This document shows positions 1-8,177 of a stretch of 64,000 bases of DNA, one piece after another. The notes beneath the pieces are model-generated. The model worked only from the letters and a program-made list of their open reading frames with translations, did no database searches and had not been told where the DNA came from. Origin of the DNA: Ardenticatenaceae bacterium (GTDB lineage Bacteria; Chloroflexota; Anaerolineae; Promineifilales; Promineifilaceae); contig JACKBU010000001.1 in assembly GCA_020634395.1 (NCBI GenBank), forward strand, positions 124,001 through 188,000. Reading direction: 5' to 3'. Numbering within the stretch: the stretch's first letter is position 1; every line of letters starts with the position of its first letter. Both the position numbers and the translations under genes were made by a program.

Positions 1-249
1 TTCTTCCTTTACCCAACGGTTGGGCGGGATGGGCCGGAACGTCTCAATCTGCGCCGAAGTCACGCCGATGACGTGGCCGCCCGCCTCCGCCGCCCCGCGC
101 GAGACCGCCTCCATCGTGCCCATGTAGCCGCCCGTGGCAACCGCGTAGCCCGCTTCCGCCAACAGCCGTCCCACCGTCAGCGCCTCGTTGTAAGCCGCGC
201 TGTCCGGCAACGGCCGTGAACTGCCAAAAACTGTGATGATTCGTTTCAT
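1..249 (-). CDS. LOG family protein (partial, N-terminal 83 residues)
   Basis: The gene starts at the ATG complementary to 247-249 and runs off the left edge. The visible N-terminus begins MKRIITVFGSSRP and continues with a glycine-rich stretch (GGYMGTMEAVSRGA) and HVIGVT. This is the Rossmann-like nucleotide-binding start of the LOG/TIGR00725 family, often misnamed lysine decarboxylase. Characterised LOG proteins are cytokinin riboside monophosphate phosphoribohydrolases; most bacterial members act on nucleoside monophosphates of unknown identity. The catalytic PGGxGTxxE motif should lie in the missing part, so activity cannot be judged. It is probably the last gene of a leftward group with the P1 peptidase and hydantoinase. 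Confidence 0.75.
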   Translation of the reverse strand, partial: MKRIITVFGSSRPLPDSAAYNEALTVGRLLAEAGYAVATGGYMGTMEAVSRGAAEAGGHVIGVTSAQIETFRPIPPNRWVKEE

Positions 250-265
250 AATCCTCCAAAGATGT

Positions 266-332
266 GGGGGTGATGGGGTGAGCGGGTGAAGGGGTGATCT
301 TCACCCCCACACCCCTACACCCCATCACCCCC
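266..332. repeat. G/C-skewed inverted repeat in spacer
   Basis: A 15-bp perfect inverted repeat (266-280 with 318-332, GGGGGTGATGGGGTG and its complement) encloses further GGGTGA-type repeats, including an inner GGGGTGA/TCACCCC pair around 291-307. It fills the spacer between the P1 peptidase stop and the LOG gene start. It could fold as a long hairpin and act as a processing site or weak terminator, but has no T-run. Confidence 0.6.
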
Positions 333-1280
333 TCATCCCAACCCCGGCGCGCGCGGCAGCGAGGCGGCAAAGCGCACGCTGTTGCGAATCGCCTCGGCGA
401 CCATTTCCGCCCCGGCATTCGCCACCAGGTTAAAGGACGCCTCCACCACCCCCGAAGCCAGGGCAAAGGCGGTATCGCCGTCGTGGGTGGTGTGGATGGG
501 ACGCACGGCCGTGGCCATGCCATCATGGGCGCGCTGGGCCAACCGGTGGGCCTCCGGCCGCGTCAGCCTGGCATTGGTCCAGACCACCACCAGCGTGGTG
601 TTCGCCCCCGGCGAAGGCATGCGCTCCTCGGAAATAAAACGCAAGGGATAGGCCTCGGCCAGCCAACGGCCGTCTTCCCCCCGCGCCCCGGCCAGCACCG
701 AATTATCCGCGTTCAGCACATCACCCACAGGGTTCGTCACCGCCATCGCCCCCACCACCAGTTCGTCCAGGGTCACGCTGGCTGCGCCAAAGCCGCCCTT
801 CATCATATTGTGGAAGCCGCTCCACTTGCCCACCGTCACGCCCGCCCCGGCGCCTACGTTACCCTGCTGGATAGGTCCGCTGCTGGCCGCCAGGCAGGCG
901 GCATAACCCATCTCGGCGTCGGGATGCTTTTGCCCCCAGTTAAAGCCGAGGTCAAAGACAACGGCCGTGGGCACAATCGGGATGGGCTTGATAGGCGTGT
1001 GGTGGCCAATGCCCCGTTCCGCCAGATAGCGTATCACGCCATCGGCGGCTGCCAGGCCAAAGGCGCTGCCGCCCGTCAGCAGCACCGCGTTCACGTAGTG
1101 ATTGGGCTTATCGGGGGCCAGCAGCGCCGTTTCGCGGCTGCCCGGCGCCGGCCCGCGCACGTCGGCTGAGCCCACCGTGTTCTCCGGGCACAAAATCACC
1201 GTGCAGCCCGTGAAAAATTCTTCATCCGTCGCATGGCCGATCTGGAAACCGGCCAGATTGAGTGTTGTGTGTTGTGTCAT
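333..1280 (-). CDS. P1 family (S58) peptidase, DmpA/NylC-like
   Basis: This 315-residue protein matches the P1/DmpA superfamily of self-processing N-terminal nucleophile hydrolases, which includes L-aminopeptidase/D-esterase DmpA, beta-aminopeptidases and the nylon oligomer hydrolase NylC. Visible family signatures are LLTGGSAFGLAAADGV near residues 67-82, the GNVGAGAGVTVGKW block near 140-153, and ANTTLVVV, where autocleavage is expected between Asn227 and Thr228 to expose the nucleophile Thr228. The length is typical. It lies between a hydantoinase and a LOG gene on the same strand, so it may take part in amide or cyclic-imide catabolism. The natural substrate cannot be told from sequence. 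Confidence 0.85.
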   Translation of the reverse strand: MTQHTTLNLAGFQIGHATDEEFFTGCTVILCPENTVGSADVRGPAPGSRETALLAPDKPNHYVNAVLLTGGSAFGLAAADGVIRYLAERGIGHHTPIKPIPIVPTAVVFDLGFNWGQKHPDAEMGYAACLAASSGPIQQGNVGAGAGVTVGKWSGFHNMMKGGFGAASVTLDELVVGAMAVTNPVGDVLNADNSVLAGARGEDGRWLAEAYPLRFISEERMPSPGANTTLVVVWTNARLTRPEAHRLAQRAHDGMATAVRPIHTTHDGDTAFALASGVVEASFNLVANAGAEMVAEAIRNSVRFAASLPRAPGLG

Positions 1281-1290
1281 AGCTCTTGGG

Positions 1291-1348
1291 GAGACTGGAG
1301 ACTGTGATGCCTCTAGTCTTTAGTCTCTAGTCTTTAGTCTCCAGTCTC
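1291..1348. repeat. GAGACTGG-type inverted repeat overlapping a gene end
   Basis: GAGACTGGAGACT at 1291-1303 is the exact complement of AGTCTCCAGTCTC at 1336-1348, and the space between holds tandem TCTAGTCTTTAG repeats. The right arm runs into the hydantoinase gene and encodes its last residues (RFETGD), so the repeat has become part of the protein C-terminus. Related GGAGATTGG/GGAGACTGG repeats are found at about 2913-2944. Confidence 0.65.
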
Positions 1349-2704
1349 AAATCTCCTCTCAATGAAACGGCCGTGTCCCGCCTCGCCCACAAATTCGCCC
1401 TCATGCACCACCACCCGGCCGCGGCTGATGGTCGTCGTGGGCCAGCCCTTCAGCGTCATGCCCTCGTAGAGCGTCCAGCCGGCCGCCTCATGCAGGGTGT
1501 CCGGCGAGATGGTCACTTCTTTGTCCGGGTCGAAAACGACCAGATCGGCGTCGTAGCCAACGGCGATGTGGCCTTTGCGGGCAAAACCAAAGAGCCGCGC
1601 CGGGTTGGTGCAACAAACAGCCACCCACTGGTTCAGCGTCAGGTGGCCGTCGCCCACGCCGCGATGGTACACCGCCGGGAAGCGAATCTCGATGGAGGGC
1701 ACGCCGCCGGGGATGCGGCTGTAATCGCCCAGGCGGCTCTCTTTTTCGGCCGCGGTGAAGGGGCAGTGGTCGGTGGAAACCACTTGCAAATGTTCCCGGC
1801 CCAACGCCCGCCACAGGTTGGCCTGCTCCGCCTGCTCCCGAATGGGCGGCGAGCAGACCGGCAGCGCCCCGGCCACGCCCGGCCGGTCGTAGAGCGACCA
1901 GTCGGCCAGCAAATATTGGGGGCAGGTCTCGCCGTAAATGGGCAGGCCGCGCGCCTGGGCGGCGGCGATGCGGGCCACCGTCTCCTGGCAGGAGACGTGG
2001 AAAATGTAGAGCCGCGTGCCCACAAACGCGGCAATGTCGATCACCCGCCCGGCGGCTTCGCCTTCCAATTCGGCCGGGCGACTGCGCGGATGCCAGTGTG
2101 GCTCCACCCGTCCGGCGGCCAGATTGCGAGCGATGAGCGTGGTGATCACGTCCCAGTTTTCGGCGTGGACCACAGGCATCCCACCCACGTCGCGCACCGC
2201 TTCCAGCGCTTGCAAAAGCTGGCCGTCGGTGAGGCGCAGGCCGTAGGCCATGTAGAGCTTGAAGCTGCCGCAGCCGGCGGCGTAAGCGTCCGGTATCTGG
2301 TCCAGCTTGGCGATGTCACTGGGGCCAATGGTCATATGCAGGCCGTAGTCGATAACCACCTTGGGATCGGCTTTGGCGCGACGGGCGGCCAGGGCTTGCA
2401 GCATGGTTTCCTGGGGCGCGGTTTCGATGAAATCCACAAAGGCTGTGGTGCCGCCGAAGGCGGCGGCGCGGGGGCCGGTGAAGAAATCGTCGGTGGAGGT
2501 GAAGTCGCCGATGGGCATTTGTAGGTGGACGTGGGGGTCGATGGCCCCCGGCGTGACCAGCTTGCCGGCGGCGTCAATCTCGCGCTCCCCGCTCAAGTCT
2601 TCGCCGATGGCGGCGATGTGTTCGCCGCGTATGCCGATGTCTGCTTGATAGGTGGCAACGGCCGTTACCACCGTCCCATTTTTAATCACGAGATCGTAGT
2701 TCAT
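1334..2704 (-). CDS. D-hydantoinase / dihydropyrimidinase
   Basis: A 456-residue cyclic amidohydrolase that opens hydantoin or dihydropyrimidine rings at a binuclear metal site. The full ligand set is visible when counted from MNYDLV: His58 and His60 in DPHVH, the lysine to be carboxylated Lys149 in SFKLYMAY, His180 in VVHAEN, His236 in IFHVSC and Asp312 in STDHCPF. The ATG at 2702-2704 is preferred over an upstream in-frame TTG at 2722 because a TACAAT box lies only 8 nt upstream of it. Allantoinase or a generic D-hydantoinase cannot be excluded. It is followed on the same strand by a P1 peptidase and a LOG protein. Confidence 0.88.
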   Translation of the reverse strand: MNYDLVIKNGTVVTAVATYQADIGIRGEHIAAIGEDLSGEREIDAAGKLVTPGAIDPHVHLQMPIGDFTSTDDFFTGPRAAAFGGTTAFVDFIETAPQETMLQALAARRAKADPKVVIDYGLHMTIGPSDIAKLDQIPDAYAAGCGSFKLYMAYGLRLTDGQLLQALEAVRDVGGMPVVHAENWDVITTLIARNLAAGRVEPHWHPRSRPAELEGEAAGRVIDIAAFVGTRLYIFHVSCQETVARIAAAQARGLPIYGETCPQYLLADWSLYDRPGVAGALPVCSPPIREQAEQANLWRALGREHLQVVSTDHCPFTAAEKESRLGDYSRIPGGVPSIEIRFPAVYHRGVGDGHLTLNQWVAVCCTNPARLFGFARKGHIAVGYDADLVVFDPDKEVTISPDTLHEAAGWTLYEGMTLKGWPTTTISRGRVVVHEGEFVGEAGHGRFIERRFETGD

Positions 2705-2712
2705 GGCCGACG

Positions 2713-2718
2713 ATTGTA
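2713..2718 (-). promoter_or_regulatory. Likely leaderless -10 box for the hydantoinase gene
   Basis: On the minus strand the sequence reads GTTACAATCGTCGGCC followed directly by ATG. TACAAT sits 8 nt before the start codon, so transcription would begin at or next to the ATG. It mirrors the divergent box at 2763-2768. Confidence 0.5.
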
Positions 2719-2762
2719 ACAAAGGATGGGCGGCGGGGGTATGGTAAACGGCCGTCGTCGGT

Positions 2763-2768
2763 TACAAT
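2763..2768 (+). promoter_or_regulatory. Likely leaderless -10 box for the GH114 gene
   Basis: GTTACAATGGCCGG is followed directly by the ATG at 2775, so TACAAT lies 6 nt upstream of the start codon. There is no Shine-Dalgarno sequence. This indicates a leaderless transcript. Confidence 0.5.
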
Positions 2769-2774
2769 GGCCGG

Positions 2775-3647
2775 ATGAACCAACGAACCCCATGCGTTGT
2801 ATTCCTGCTGCTGGCCCTGCTGTTGGCCGCCTGCGCTGAGCCAGCCACAGAAAGCGAACAATCAACAGAAAACAGTGAACGCATAACGGAGAACCAAGCA
2901 AACACACCGCAATCTCCAGTCTCTAATCCCCAATCTCCATCCGCCATCTGGCAGCCGGCGCCGGGCACGAGCTGGCAGTGGCAGCTGACGGGCGACATCG
3001 ACACCAGCCTGGACGTAGTGATGTATGACATTGATCTGTTTGATGCGCCGCAGGCGGTGATTGAGGAACTGAAGGGTGACGGCCGTATCGTCATCTGTTA
3101 CTTCAGCGCGGGCAGCTATGAGGAATGGCGTGACGACGCAGGCGATTTCCCGGAGGCGGTGCTGGGAGAAACGCTGGAGGGCTGGCCCGACGAGCGCTGG
3201 CTGGACATTCGCAACCAGGCGGCGATTGAACCGATCATGGCGCGGCGGCTGGATACGGCCGTGCAAAAAGGCTGCGACGGCGTGGAGCCGGACAACGTGA
3301 CCGCCTATGCCAATGACAGCGGCTTTGACATCAGCGAAGCGGACCAGATCGCCTACAACATCTGGCTGGCGGAAGCGGCCCACGCCCGCGGCCTGTCCAT
3401 CGGCCTGAAAAACGCGCTGGACCTGGTAGAGACGTTGCAGCCACATTTTGATTGGGCGTTGAATGAGGAGTGTTACCAGTATGACGAGTGTGAGGCGTTA
3501 CGGCCGTTTACGCAGGCCGGCAAAGCTGTTTTTGGCGTGGAATACGAGGGCGACCCGGAGGAGTTTTGTCCTGTTTTGAACGAGATGGACTTCGACTGGC
3601 TGCTGAAGCGGCTGGACCTGGATGCCTGGCGAGTGGCCTGCCGCTAG
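2775..3647 (+). CDS. GH114-type (endo-alpha-1,4-polygalactosaminidase-like) lipoprotein
   Basis: This 290-residue protein has a lipoprotein signal peptide (FLLLALLLAAC, lipid anchor Cys20), a Ser/Glu/Pro-rich linker to about residue 60, and a TIM-barrel domain of the GH114/TM1410 family. The barrel is recognisable from DVVMYDIDLFD, RIVICYFSAGSYEEWR, DERWLDIR, the GCDGVEPDN segment carrying a probable catalytic acid, and the late FGVEYEGD. Family members cleave galactosaminogalactan-type polymers, but most are untested. The linker (NPQSPS region) is encoded by a GGAGATTGG-type repeat that seems to have entered the gene. It is preceded by a leaderless promoter shared back to back with the hydantoinase gene. 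Confidence 0.82.
   Translation: MNQRTPCVVFLLLALLLAACAEPATESEQSTENSERITENQANTPQSPVSNPQSPSAIWQPAPGTSWQWQLTGDIDTSLDVVMYDIDLFDAPQAVIEELKGDGRIVICYFSAGSYEEWRDDAGDFPEAVLGETLEGWPDERWLDIRNQAAIEPIMARRLDTAVQKGCDGVEPDNVTAYANDSGFDISEADQIAYNIWLAEAAHARGLSIGLKNALDLVETLQPHFDWALNEECYQYDECEALRPFTQAGKAVFGVEYEGDPEEFCPVLNEMDFDWLLKRLDLDAWRVACR
2913..2944. repeat. GGAGATTGG-family repeat within the GH114 linker
   Basis: CAATCTCCAGTCTCTAATC and a following CCCAATCTCC form short repeats of the family seen at 1291-1348. They lie in frame inside the linker of the lipoprotein and encode QSPVSNPQSPS. Confidence 0.45.
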
Positions 3648-3673
3648 ACGGGTGACGGCCGTTTTCAACCTGC

Positions 3674-3679
3674 TATACT
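3674..3679 (+). promoter_or_regulatory. Extended -10 box, short or absent leader
   Basis: TGCTATACTT includes the extended -10 TGCTATACT. The ATG of the methyltransferase is at 3689, 9 nt after the box, with no Shine-Dalgarno sequence, so the mRNA is probably leaderless. Confidence 0.5.
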
Positions 3680-3688
3680 TACACCCCC

Positions 3689-4510
3689 ATGAGACGCAAA
3701 TCGCCCTACAGCGGCACCATACGCCATGTGCGGGCCAACTGGCCCGGTTACCTGCTGGTATATGCCGGCATCGTGCTGGCGCTGCTGCTGCTGGGTCTGA
3801 GCATGCAGGAAGGCTGGCTGTCGTTTGTGCCATTGTCGCTGGCGCTGGCGCTGCTGCTGGGTTATCTGCTGGCTGCTTCTTTGTGGGCTGCTCACCGGCT
3901 CTATGATCAGGAGGGACTACGGCCGTATCACGTCTTGTTCGACATGGGACAGCTTAAAGCGACCGATACGTTTGTCTATGTGGATCTGGGGGTGCGCGAT
4001 TTTGCCTTGCAGCTCAGCCGCCGCCTGACCAGCGGCAAGATTTTTGTGGTGGACGTTTACAATCCGCAGTGGACGCTGAGCGCCAGCCTGAAGCGGTATC
4101 GCGCCGGCCAGCCCCACCCGCCACCTGATCCGCGCCTGGTGTGGCAAAACGGCCGTTTCGATCTGCTGCCCCTGCCCGACAAAAGCGTTTCTACCGTCAT
4201 CTTGCACCGGGTGGTGTCGGAATTCTGGCAGCAGGGAGACCGGATGGCTTTGCTGGCCGAAGTACACCGCATCCTCACGCCAAACGGCCGTGTGCTGCTG
4301 GCCGAACGCACGCGCAGCCAGACCAACTGGCTGGTCATGGGGCCGTCGGCGCTCAATTTGCGCCCCGCCGACGACTGGAGGGAACTCCTGCAAAAAGCCG
4401 GATTTATCATCGTCAAAGAGACAGATTTGCAAGGGTTGATTACCTGCTGGCGCGCCGACAAACCGACGCCGGCACAGGCGCGCCAGCTCTCGCTCAACCT
4501 GCCGTTGTAA
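3689..4510 (+). CDS. Membrane-anchored class I SAM-dependent methyltransferase
   Basis: A 273-residue protein with two predicted N-terminal transmembrane helices (about residues 19-36 and 43-65), followed by a Rossmann-fold methyltransferase domain of the Methyltransf_11 type. Visible landmarks are TFVYVDLGVRDFALQLSRRL (motif I region, less glycine-rich than usual), FDLLPLPDKSVSTVILHRV (motif IV region) and EVHRILTPNGRVLLAER (motif V/VI). The weak motif I means SAM binding is inferred rather than shown. The substrate is unknown; the anchor suggests a lipid or quinone-like molecule. It is transcribed from its own extended -10 box. Confidence 0.65.
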   Translation: MRRKSPYSGTIRHVRANWPGYLLVYAGIVLALLLLGLSMQEGWLSFVPLSLALALLLGYLLAASLWAAHRLYDQEGLRPYHVLFDMGQLKATDTFVYVDLGVRDFALQLSRRLTSGKIFVVDVYNPQWTLSASLKRYRAGQPHPPPDPRLVWQNGRFDLLPLPDKSVSTVILHRVVSEFWQQGDRMALLAEVHRILTPNGRVLLAERTRSQTNWLVMGPSALNLRPADDWRELLQKAGFIIVKETDLQGLITCWRADKPTPAQARQLSLNLPL

Positions 4511-4646
4511 CGAAAGCCGCCCGACTTAGCGTTAGGTTGGAAACCGCCTGCCCGACTTGACATCTATCCGGCGGCAAATTTACAATACAACTATCCAGGG
4601 AACAGTCTGCTACACGGCCGTTTCCGGCAACATCAGTACCAAAACA

Positions 4647-5588
4647 ATGCACATGGAATATAAGAACTACTACCAGATTCTAGGCATAGACAAACAGGCC
4701 GATGATAAGGATATAAAAAAGGCATATCGTCGTCTTGCGCGGCAGTATCATCCAGATAAAAACCAGGGGGATAAACAAGCCGAAGAAAAGTTCAAAGCTA
4801 TTAATGAAGCGTACGAAGTATTAGGCAACCCGCAAAATCGGGCCAAGTATGACCAATTAGGGCAGAGTTATCATCGCTATCAACAAATGGGCGGCCGCCC
4901 AACAGACTTTGATTTTTCGCAGTGGTTTTCTCAGGCAGGGCAGCAGCAGGGCACACAGATTGATTTTGGTGAGTTGTTTGGCAACCAGGGCAGTGACTTT
5001 TCCAGTTTCTTTACTTCTATCTTTGGCGGCACAGCATCCAGGCCGTATCAGCAGAGTAACGGCCGTACCCAACCCCCATCGAACGACATCGAACAAGTTG
5101 TAGAAATTTCGCTAGAGGAAGCTTACCGCGGCGCATCGCGCACCTTCAGCCAAAACGGCAGCCAGTTTACGGCCCGGATTCCGGCCGGGGCCAAGACGGG
5201 CAGTAAGATTCGGCTGCGCGGCAAGGGGCGCGCCGGCAGGCAAGGGACGGGCGACCTCTACCTGACGGTGCAGGTGCTGCCCCACGACACGTTTCGGCGC
5301 GCCGGAAATAATCTGGAAGTGACGGTAGATGTGGATGTGGTTACGGCCGTTCTTGGCGGCCAGGCAACGGTGCCCACGTTTGATGGCCCCGTAAAGCTCA
5401 AGATTCCGGCAGGTACCCAGGGGAGCCAGGTATTTCGCCTGGCGGGCAAGGGCATGCCCCATTTGCGCCAACCAGAGCAGCACGGCGATTTGCTGGCACA
5501 GGTGCGCATTACCACACCCACCCAACTCACTGCTGACGAACGCGCCTTATATCAACAACTGGCCGAACTGGCCCAGGCCAGAGCCTGA
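4647..5588 (+). CDS. DnaJ/CbpA-type J-domain co-chaperone (Hsp40 class II)
   Basis: The protein starts with a J domain (MEYKNYYQILGIDKQ, with the HPD motif in RRLARQYHPDKN) that would stimulate the ATPase of DnaK. A Gly/Phe/Gln-rich linker follows to about residue 145, then the two C-terminal beta domains that bind client proteins (VVEISLEEAYRGASRTF, RAGNNLEVTVDVDV, GPVKLKIPAGTQ). The cysteine-rich zinc fingers of DnaJ are absent, so it is a CbpA-type class II protein of 313 residues. The reading frame is open upstream to 4557, but homology begins at the ATG of 4647 or 4653. A strong terminator follows at 5607. Confidence 0.9.
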   Translation: MHMEYKNYYQILGIDKQADDKDIKKAYRRLARQYHPDKNQGDKQAEEKFKAINEAYEVLGNPQNRAKYDQLGQSYHRYQQMGGRPTDFDFSQWFSQAGQQQGTQIDFGELFGNQGSDFSSFFTSIFGGTASRPYQQSNGRTQPPSNDIEQVVEISLEEAYRGASRTFSQNGSQFTARIPAGAKTGSKIRLRGKGRAGRQGTGDLYLTVQVLPHDTFRRAGNNLEVTVDVDVVTAVLGGQATVPTFDGPVKLKIPAGTQGSQVFRLAGKGMPHLRQPEQHGDLLAQVRITTPTQLTADERALYQQLAELAQARA

Positions 5589-5606
5589 TTAACGATTTGC
5601 CCCTTC

Positions 5607-5643
5607 CGGGCCGCCACATCCGCCTGATGGGGCCCGTTTTTTT
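5607..5643 (+). terminator. Rho-independent terminator
   Basis: CGGGCC at 5607-5612 pairs with GGCCCG at 5631-5636. An inner CATC/GATG stem lies at 5617-5629, and seven T residues follow at 5637-5643. It ends the J-domain gene. Confidence 0.8.
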
Positions 5644-5678
5644 GACGACTTCGTAGACCATCTTTCAAGGACTTCTAA

Positions 5679-6884
5679 ATGACCCAACCTCGTCGATTTT
5701 ATCTTCTCCTTTTTGTGGTACTTCTTATTTTGAGTTCTCTAGCCTGCCAGGCCAGCACGCTGGGCCAGCAAACGGCCGTTACCCCTGATACGCAGGCCAT
5801 CGTCAGCGAAGTTGTCGCCACTGTGCAGGCTCAGATGCCTACCCCTGCGGCCGGCAACGCGCCCTTAACCACCAACACCAACCTGAACGCGCCCATCGAT
5901 TTTGATCTGCAAAATCAACTGGTAACAGTTTATGAACACGTCAACCCGTCCGTGGTGCATATTTTTGTCTTCAACACCTTCGACGATCAGGAATTTCCGC
6001 TGGGCACAGGCAGCGGTTTTGTCTACGACAGCGACGGGCACATCGTCACCAACAACCATGTCGTCACCGATGGCGATGCGTTTGAAGTGATTTTTGCCGA
6101 TGGATACCGCAGCCGCGCAGAAGTGGTAGGCACAGACGTAGACAGTGACCTGGCCGTCATCAAGGCTGAAAGCCTGTCGCCCACAGCGCAGCCCGTGGCC
6201 CTGGCCGACATGGACCAACTGCACGTGGGACAGTTTGTGATTGCGATTGGCAACCCGTTTGGCGAGGCTGGATCTATGTCCATCGGCATTGTCAGCGGGT
6301 TAGGGCGCACGCTAGATTCCCAGCGCGAAGTGGAGGGCGGCGGCCGTTATTCTCTGCCCAAAGTCATCCAGACAGACGCCGCCATTAATCCTGGCAATTC
6401 CGGTGGACCACTGCTTAATCTACGGGGCGAGGTCATTGGCGTCAACAGCGCCATTCGCACGGACACAGGCACAAATTCTGGCGTGGGCTTTTCCATTCCC
6501 GTGGATGCTGTCAAGCGCATCATACCCCAACTTATCAGCCAGGGGGCTTATACTTATCCTTATTTGGGCATCCGCATGCAAACATTGGACATCGATACGG
6601 CCGAGGCGCTGGAAATGAACTACTCCAGCGGCGCCTACGTTTTGGACGTAACGGATGATTCGCCGGCGGCCGTGGCCGGGCTGATTGGCAGTGGGCTAAA
6701 CAGCTTTGGCGCACTGCCGGGCGGTGATTTGATCATCGCCATCAACGATACGCCTGTTACCAGTTCCGACGATCTGATTAGCTATCTGGTTTTTGATACG
6801 GAGGCTGGGCAGACTGTCAATTTGACTATCGTGCGCGAAGGGCAAGAGACGGTGATTCCCCTGACGTTGGGGGAACGGCCGTAA
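5679..6884 (+). CDS. HtrA/DegP-type serine protease with PDZ domain
   Basis: A 401-residue exported protease for envelope quality control. The N-terminus is hydrophobic with a lipobox-like LSSLAC (Cys23), then a Thr/Pro-rich linker to about residue 70. The trypsin-like domain holds the complete triad: His127 (TNNHVV), Asp157 (DSDLAV) and Ser241 (NPGNSGGPL). One PDZ domain follows from about residue 290 (YLGIRMQTLD, SPAAVAGL, GGDLIIAINDTPV). Length and layout match DegS or other single-PDZ HtrA proteins. It follows a J-domain chaperone gene but is separated from it by a terminator, so the two are not one operon. Confidence 0.93.
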   Translation: MTQPRRFYLLLFVVLLILSSLACQASTLGQQTAVTPDTQAIVSEVVATVQAQMPTPAAGNAPLTTNTNLNAPIDFDLQNQLVTVYEHVNPSVVHIFVFNTFDDQEFPLGTGSGFVYDSDGHIVTNNHVVTDGDAFEVIFADGYRSRAEVVGTDVDSDLAVIKAESLSPTAQPVALADMDQLHVGQFVIAIGNPFGEAGSMSIGIVSGLGRTLDSQREVEGGGRYSLPKVIQTDAAINPGNSGGPLLNLRGEVIGVNSAIRTDTGTNSGVGFSIPVDAVKRIIPQLISQGAYTYPYLGIRMQTLDIDTAEALEMNYSSGAYVLDVTDDSPAAVAGLIGSGLNSFGALPGGDLIIAINDTPVTSSDDLISYLVFDTEAGQTVNLTIVREGQETVIPLTLGERP

Positions 6885-6911
6885 TCCATTGTGTACTTTT
6901 CTGGCGGCCAG

Positions 6912-6937
6912 TCTGGCTGCCAGATATTGCAGCCAGA
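6912..6937. repeat. Hairpin after the HtrA gene
   Basis: TCTGGCTGC (6912-6920) pairs with GCAGCCAGA (6929-6937) around an 8-nt loop, and fragments of the same sequence (CAGTCTGG, AGACTGGCTGC) recur to 6962. There is no T-run, so it may be a repeat element or mRNA-stabilising hairpin rather than a terminator. Confidence 0.5.
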
Positions 6938-7003
6938 TTGGTTCAAGGGCTAGACTGGCTGCTTCTTACCTCATCCATTTAGTTTATGCTTAGAGGAGGT
7001 CAC

Positions 7004-8110
7004 ATGTTTAACCAAGAACAGTTGCAGGAATTGCTTTCTTACGACTCAGGTGGTCATCAGGTTGTGAGCATTTACCTGGACACCGACAGCACCACCGAAC
7101 CCATTGAGGCCGTTAAGCTTCGTGTAAGGGGGATGCTAAAAGAGGCGCAACTGAATCAGGTAGAAGAAGTAAACGCGATTGAGAAGTATCTAGATCACAC
7201 TTACGACTGGACCAAACCTGGGCTGGCGATGTTTGCCAACCATGACGGCACTTTTTTTCGGGCTTACCCCACGGCCGTTTCCTTTCGCAACCGCCTTCGT
7301 TTAGGACCAAAGCCATACGTCAAACCGCTGGCCCACCTGCTCGATCATTACGCTCACTTTGGCGTCATCCTGGTGGACCGGGTGGGCGCGCGCTTCTTTG
7401 AATACCACCTGGGTGAACTGCAAGCGTCCAACGGCTTTATGGGCGAAGATGTGCAAAAAATCAAAAAGGGCGGCGGCTCATCGGCTGTGGTGGGGATGCG
7501 TGGCGGCGGCGGCGGCGCACGCCGCGAAGATGAAGTGGTGCAGCGCAATCTGCGCGACTCCGCTGAAGCAGCCAACGATTTCTTCTCCCGGCGGCCTATC
7601 CGGCGGTTATTCCTGGGCGGCACAAGCGAGACCGTGGCTCAATTTCGGGATTACCTGCCGAAGAAACTGCAATCCTGCCTGGCCGGAACCTTTAACATCG
7701 CGATGAATGCCGGAGAACATGAGGTGCGTCAGCACGCTCTGGATTTGCTGGCCGAGGCCAATGCCGAACGGGAACACAAGCTGGTCGAAAAGCTGCTGGA
7801 CCTGCACGCCAGCGGCGGCAACGGCGTCATTGGCCTGGATGATACCTTGCAGGCTATCAGCGACAAGCGTGTGCAAAATCTGATTATTAGCGATGGGTTC
7901 CGCGCACCTGGTTATTCGCACCCCGAATCGGGCTTTGTGGTGGCTAATCTGGCCCGCAGCCCGCTGTCGGAGCAAGATCTGCGGGAGGTGGAGGACGTGG
8001 TGGACACGGCCGTGGCCTACACCATGACCCAGGGCGGCCACGTCGAAATCATCACCGACAACCCGGCGCTGGAAGAAGCCGGCCGCATCGGCGCTATTTT
8101 GCGTTACTAG
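7004..8110 (+). CDS. eRF1-like protein, bacterial baeRF10-type family
   Basis: A 368-residue protein resembling the bacterial and archaeal release-factor-1-like (baeRF/VLRF1) families, which share the central and C-terminal domains of eukaryotic eRF1 and are proposed to act on stalled or damaged ribosomes. Supporting segments are VVSIYLDTDS at the N-terminus, HFGVILVDRVGARFFEYHLGE in the middle and VQNLIISDGF plus GGHVEIITDNPALEEAGRIGAILRY at the end. A glycine-rich loop (residues about 158-171) occupies the region equivalent to a catalytic GGQ-type loop but carries no plain GGQ. The ATG at 7004 is chosen over the one at 6986 because AGAGGAGGT lies just upstream. A perfect terminator follows. 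Confidence 0.75.
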   Translation: MFNQEQLQELLSYDSGGHQVVSIYLDTDSTTEPIEAVKLRVRGMLKEAQLNQVEEVNAIEKYLDHTYDWTKPGLAMFANHDGTFFRAYPTAVSFRNRLRLGPKPYVKPLAHLLDHYAHFGVILVDRVGARFFEYHLGELQASNGFMGEDVQKIKKGGGSSAVVGMRGGGGGARREDEVVQRNLRDSAEAANDFFSRRPIRRLFLGGTSETVAQFRDYLPKKLQSCLAGTFNIAMNAGEHEVRQHALDLLAEANAEREHKLVEKLLDLHASGGNGVIGLDDTLQAISDKRVQNLIISDGFRAPGYSHPESGFVVANLARSPLSEQDLREVEDVVDTAVAYTMTQGGHVEIITDNPALEEAGRIGAILRY

Positions 8111-8130
8111 ATTCACTGCTCTGTTAAGTA

Positions 8131-8166
8131 AGGGGCGTAGATGGTCGCATCTACGCCCCTTTTTTT
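8131..8166 (+). terminator. Rho-independent terminator
   Basis: A perfect 13-bp stem (8131-8143 with 8148-8160, AGGGGCGTAGATG and its complement) around a GTCG loop, followed by T residues at 8160-8166. It ends the eRF1-like gene 12 nt before the next start codon. Confidence 0.92.
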
Positions 8167-8177
8167 GTGAGCCGACC

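Noticed and set aside
294..1169. Long open frame on the plus strand opposite the P1 peptidase
   Set aside because: It is the antisense shadow of a clearly conserved gene. Its sequence is Arg/His/Gly-rich and of low complexity, with no motif.
1373..2524. 383-codon open frame opposite the hydantoinase
   Set aside because: The hydantoinase on the other strand has every metal ligand; this frame is a codon-bias shadow.
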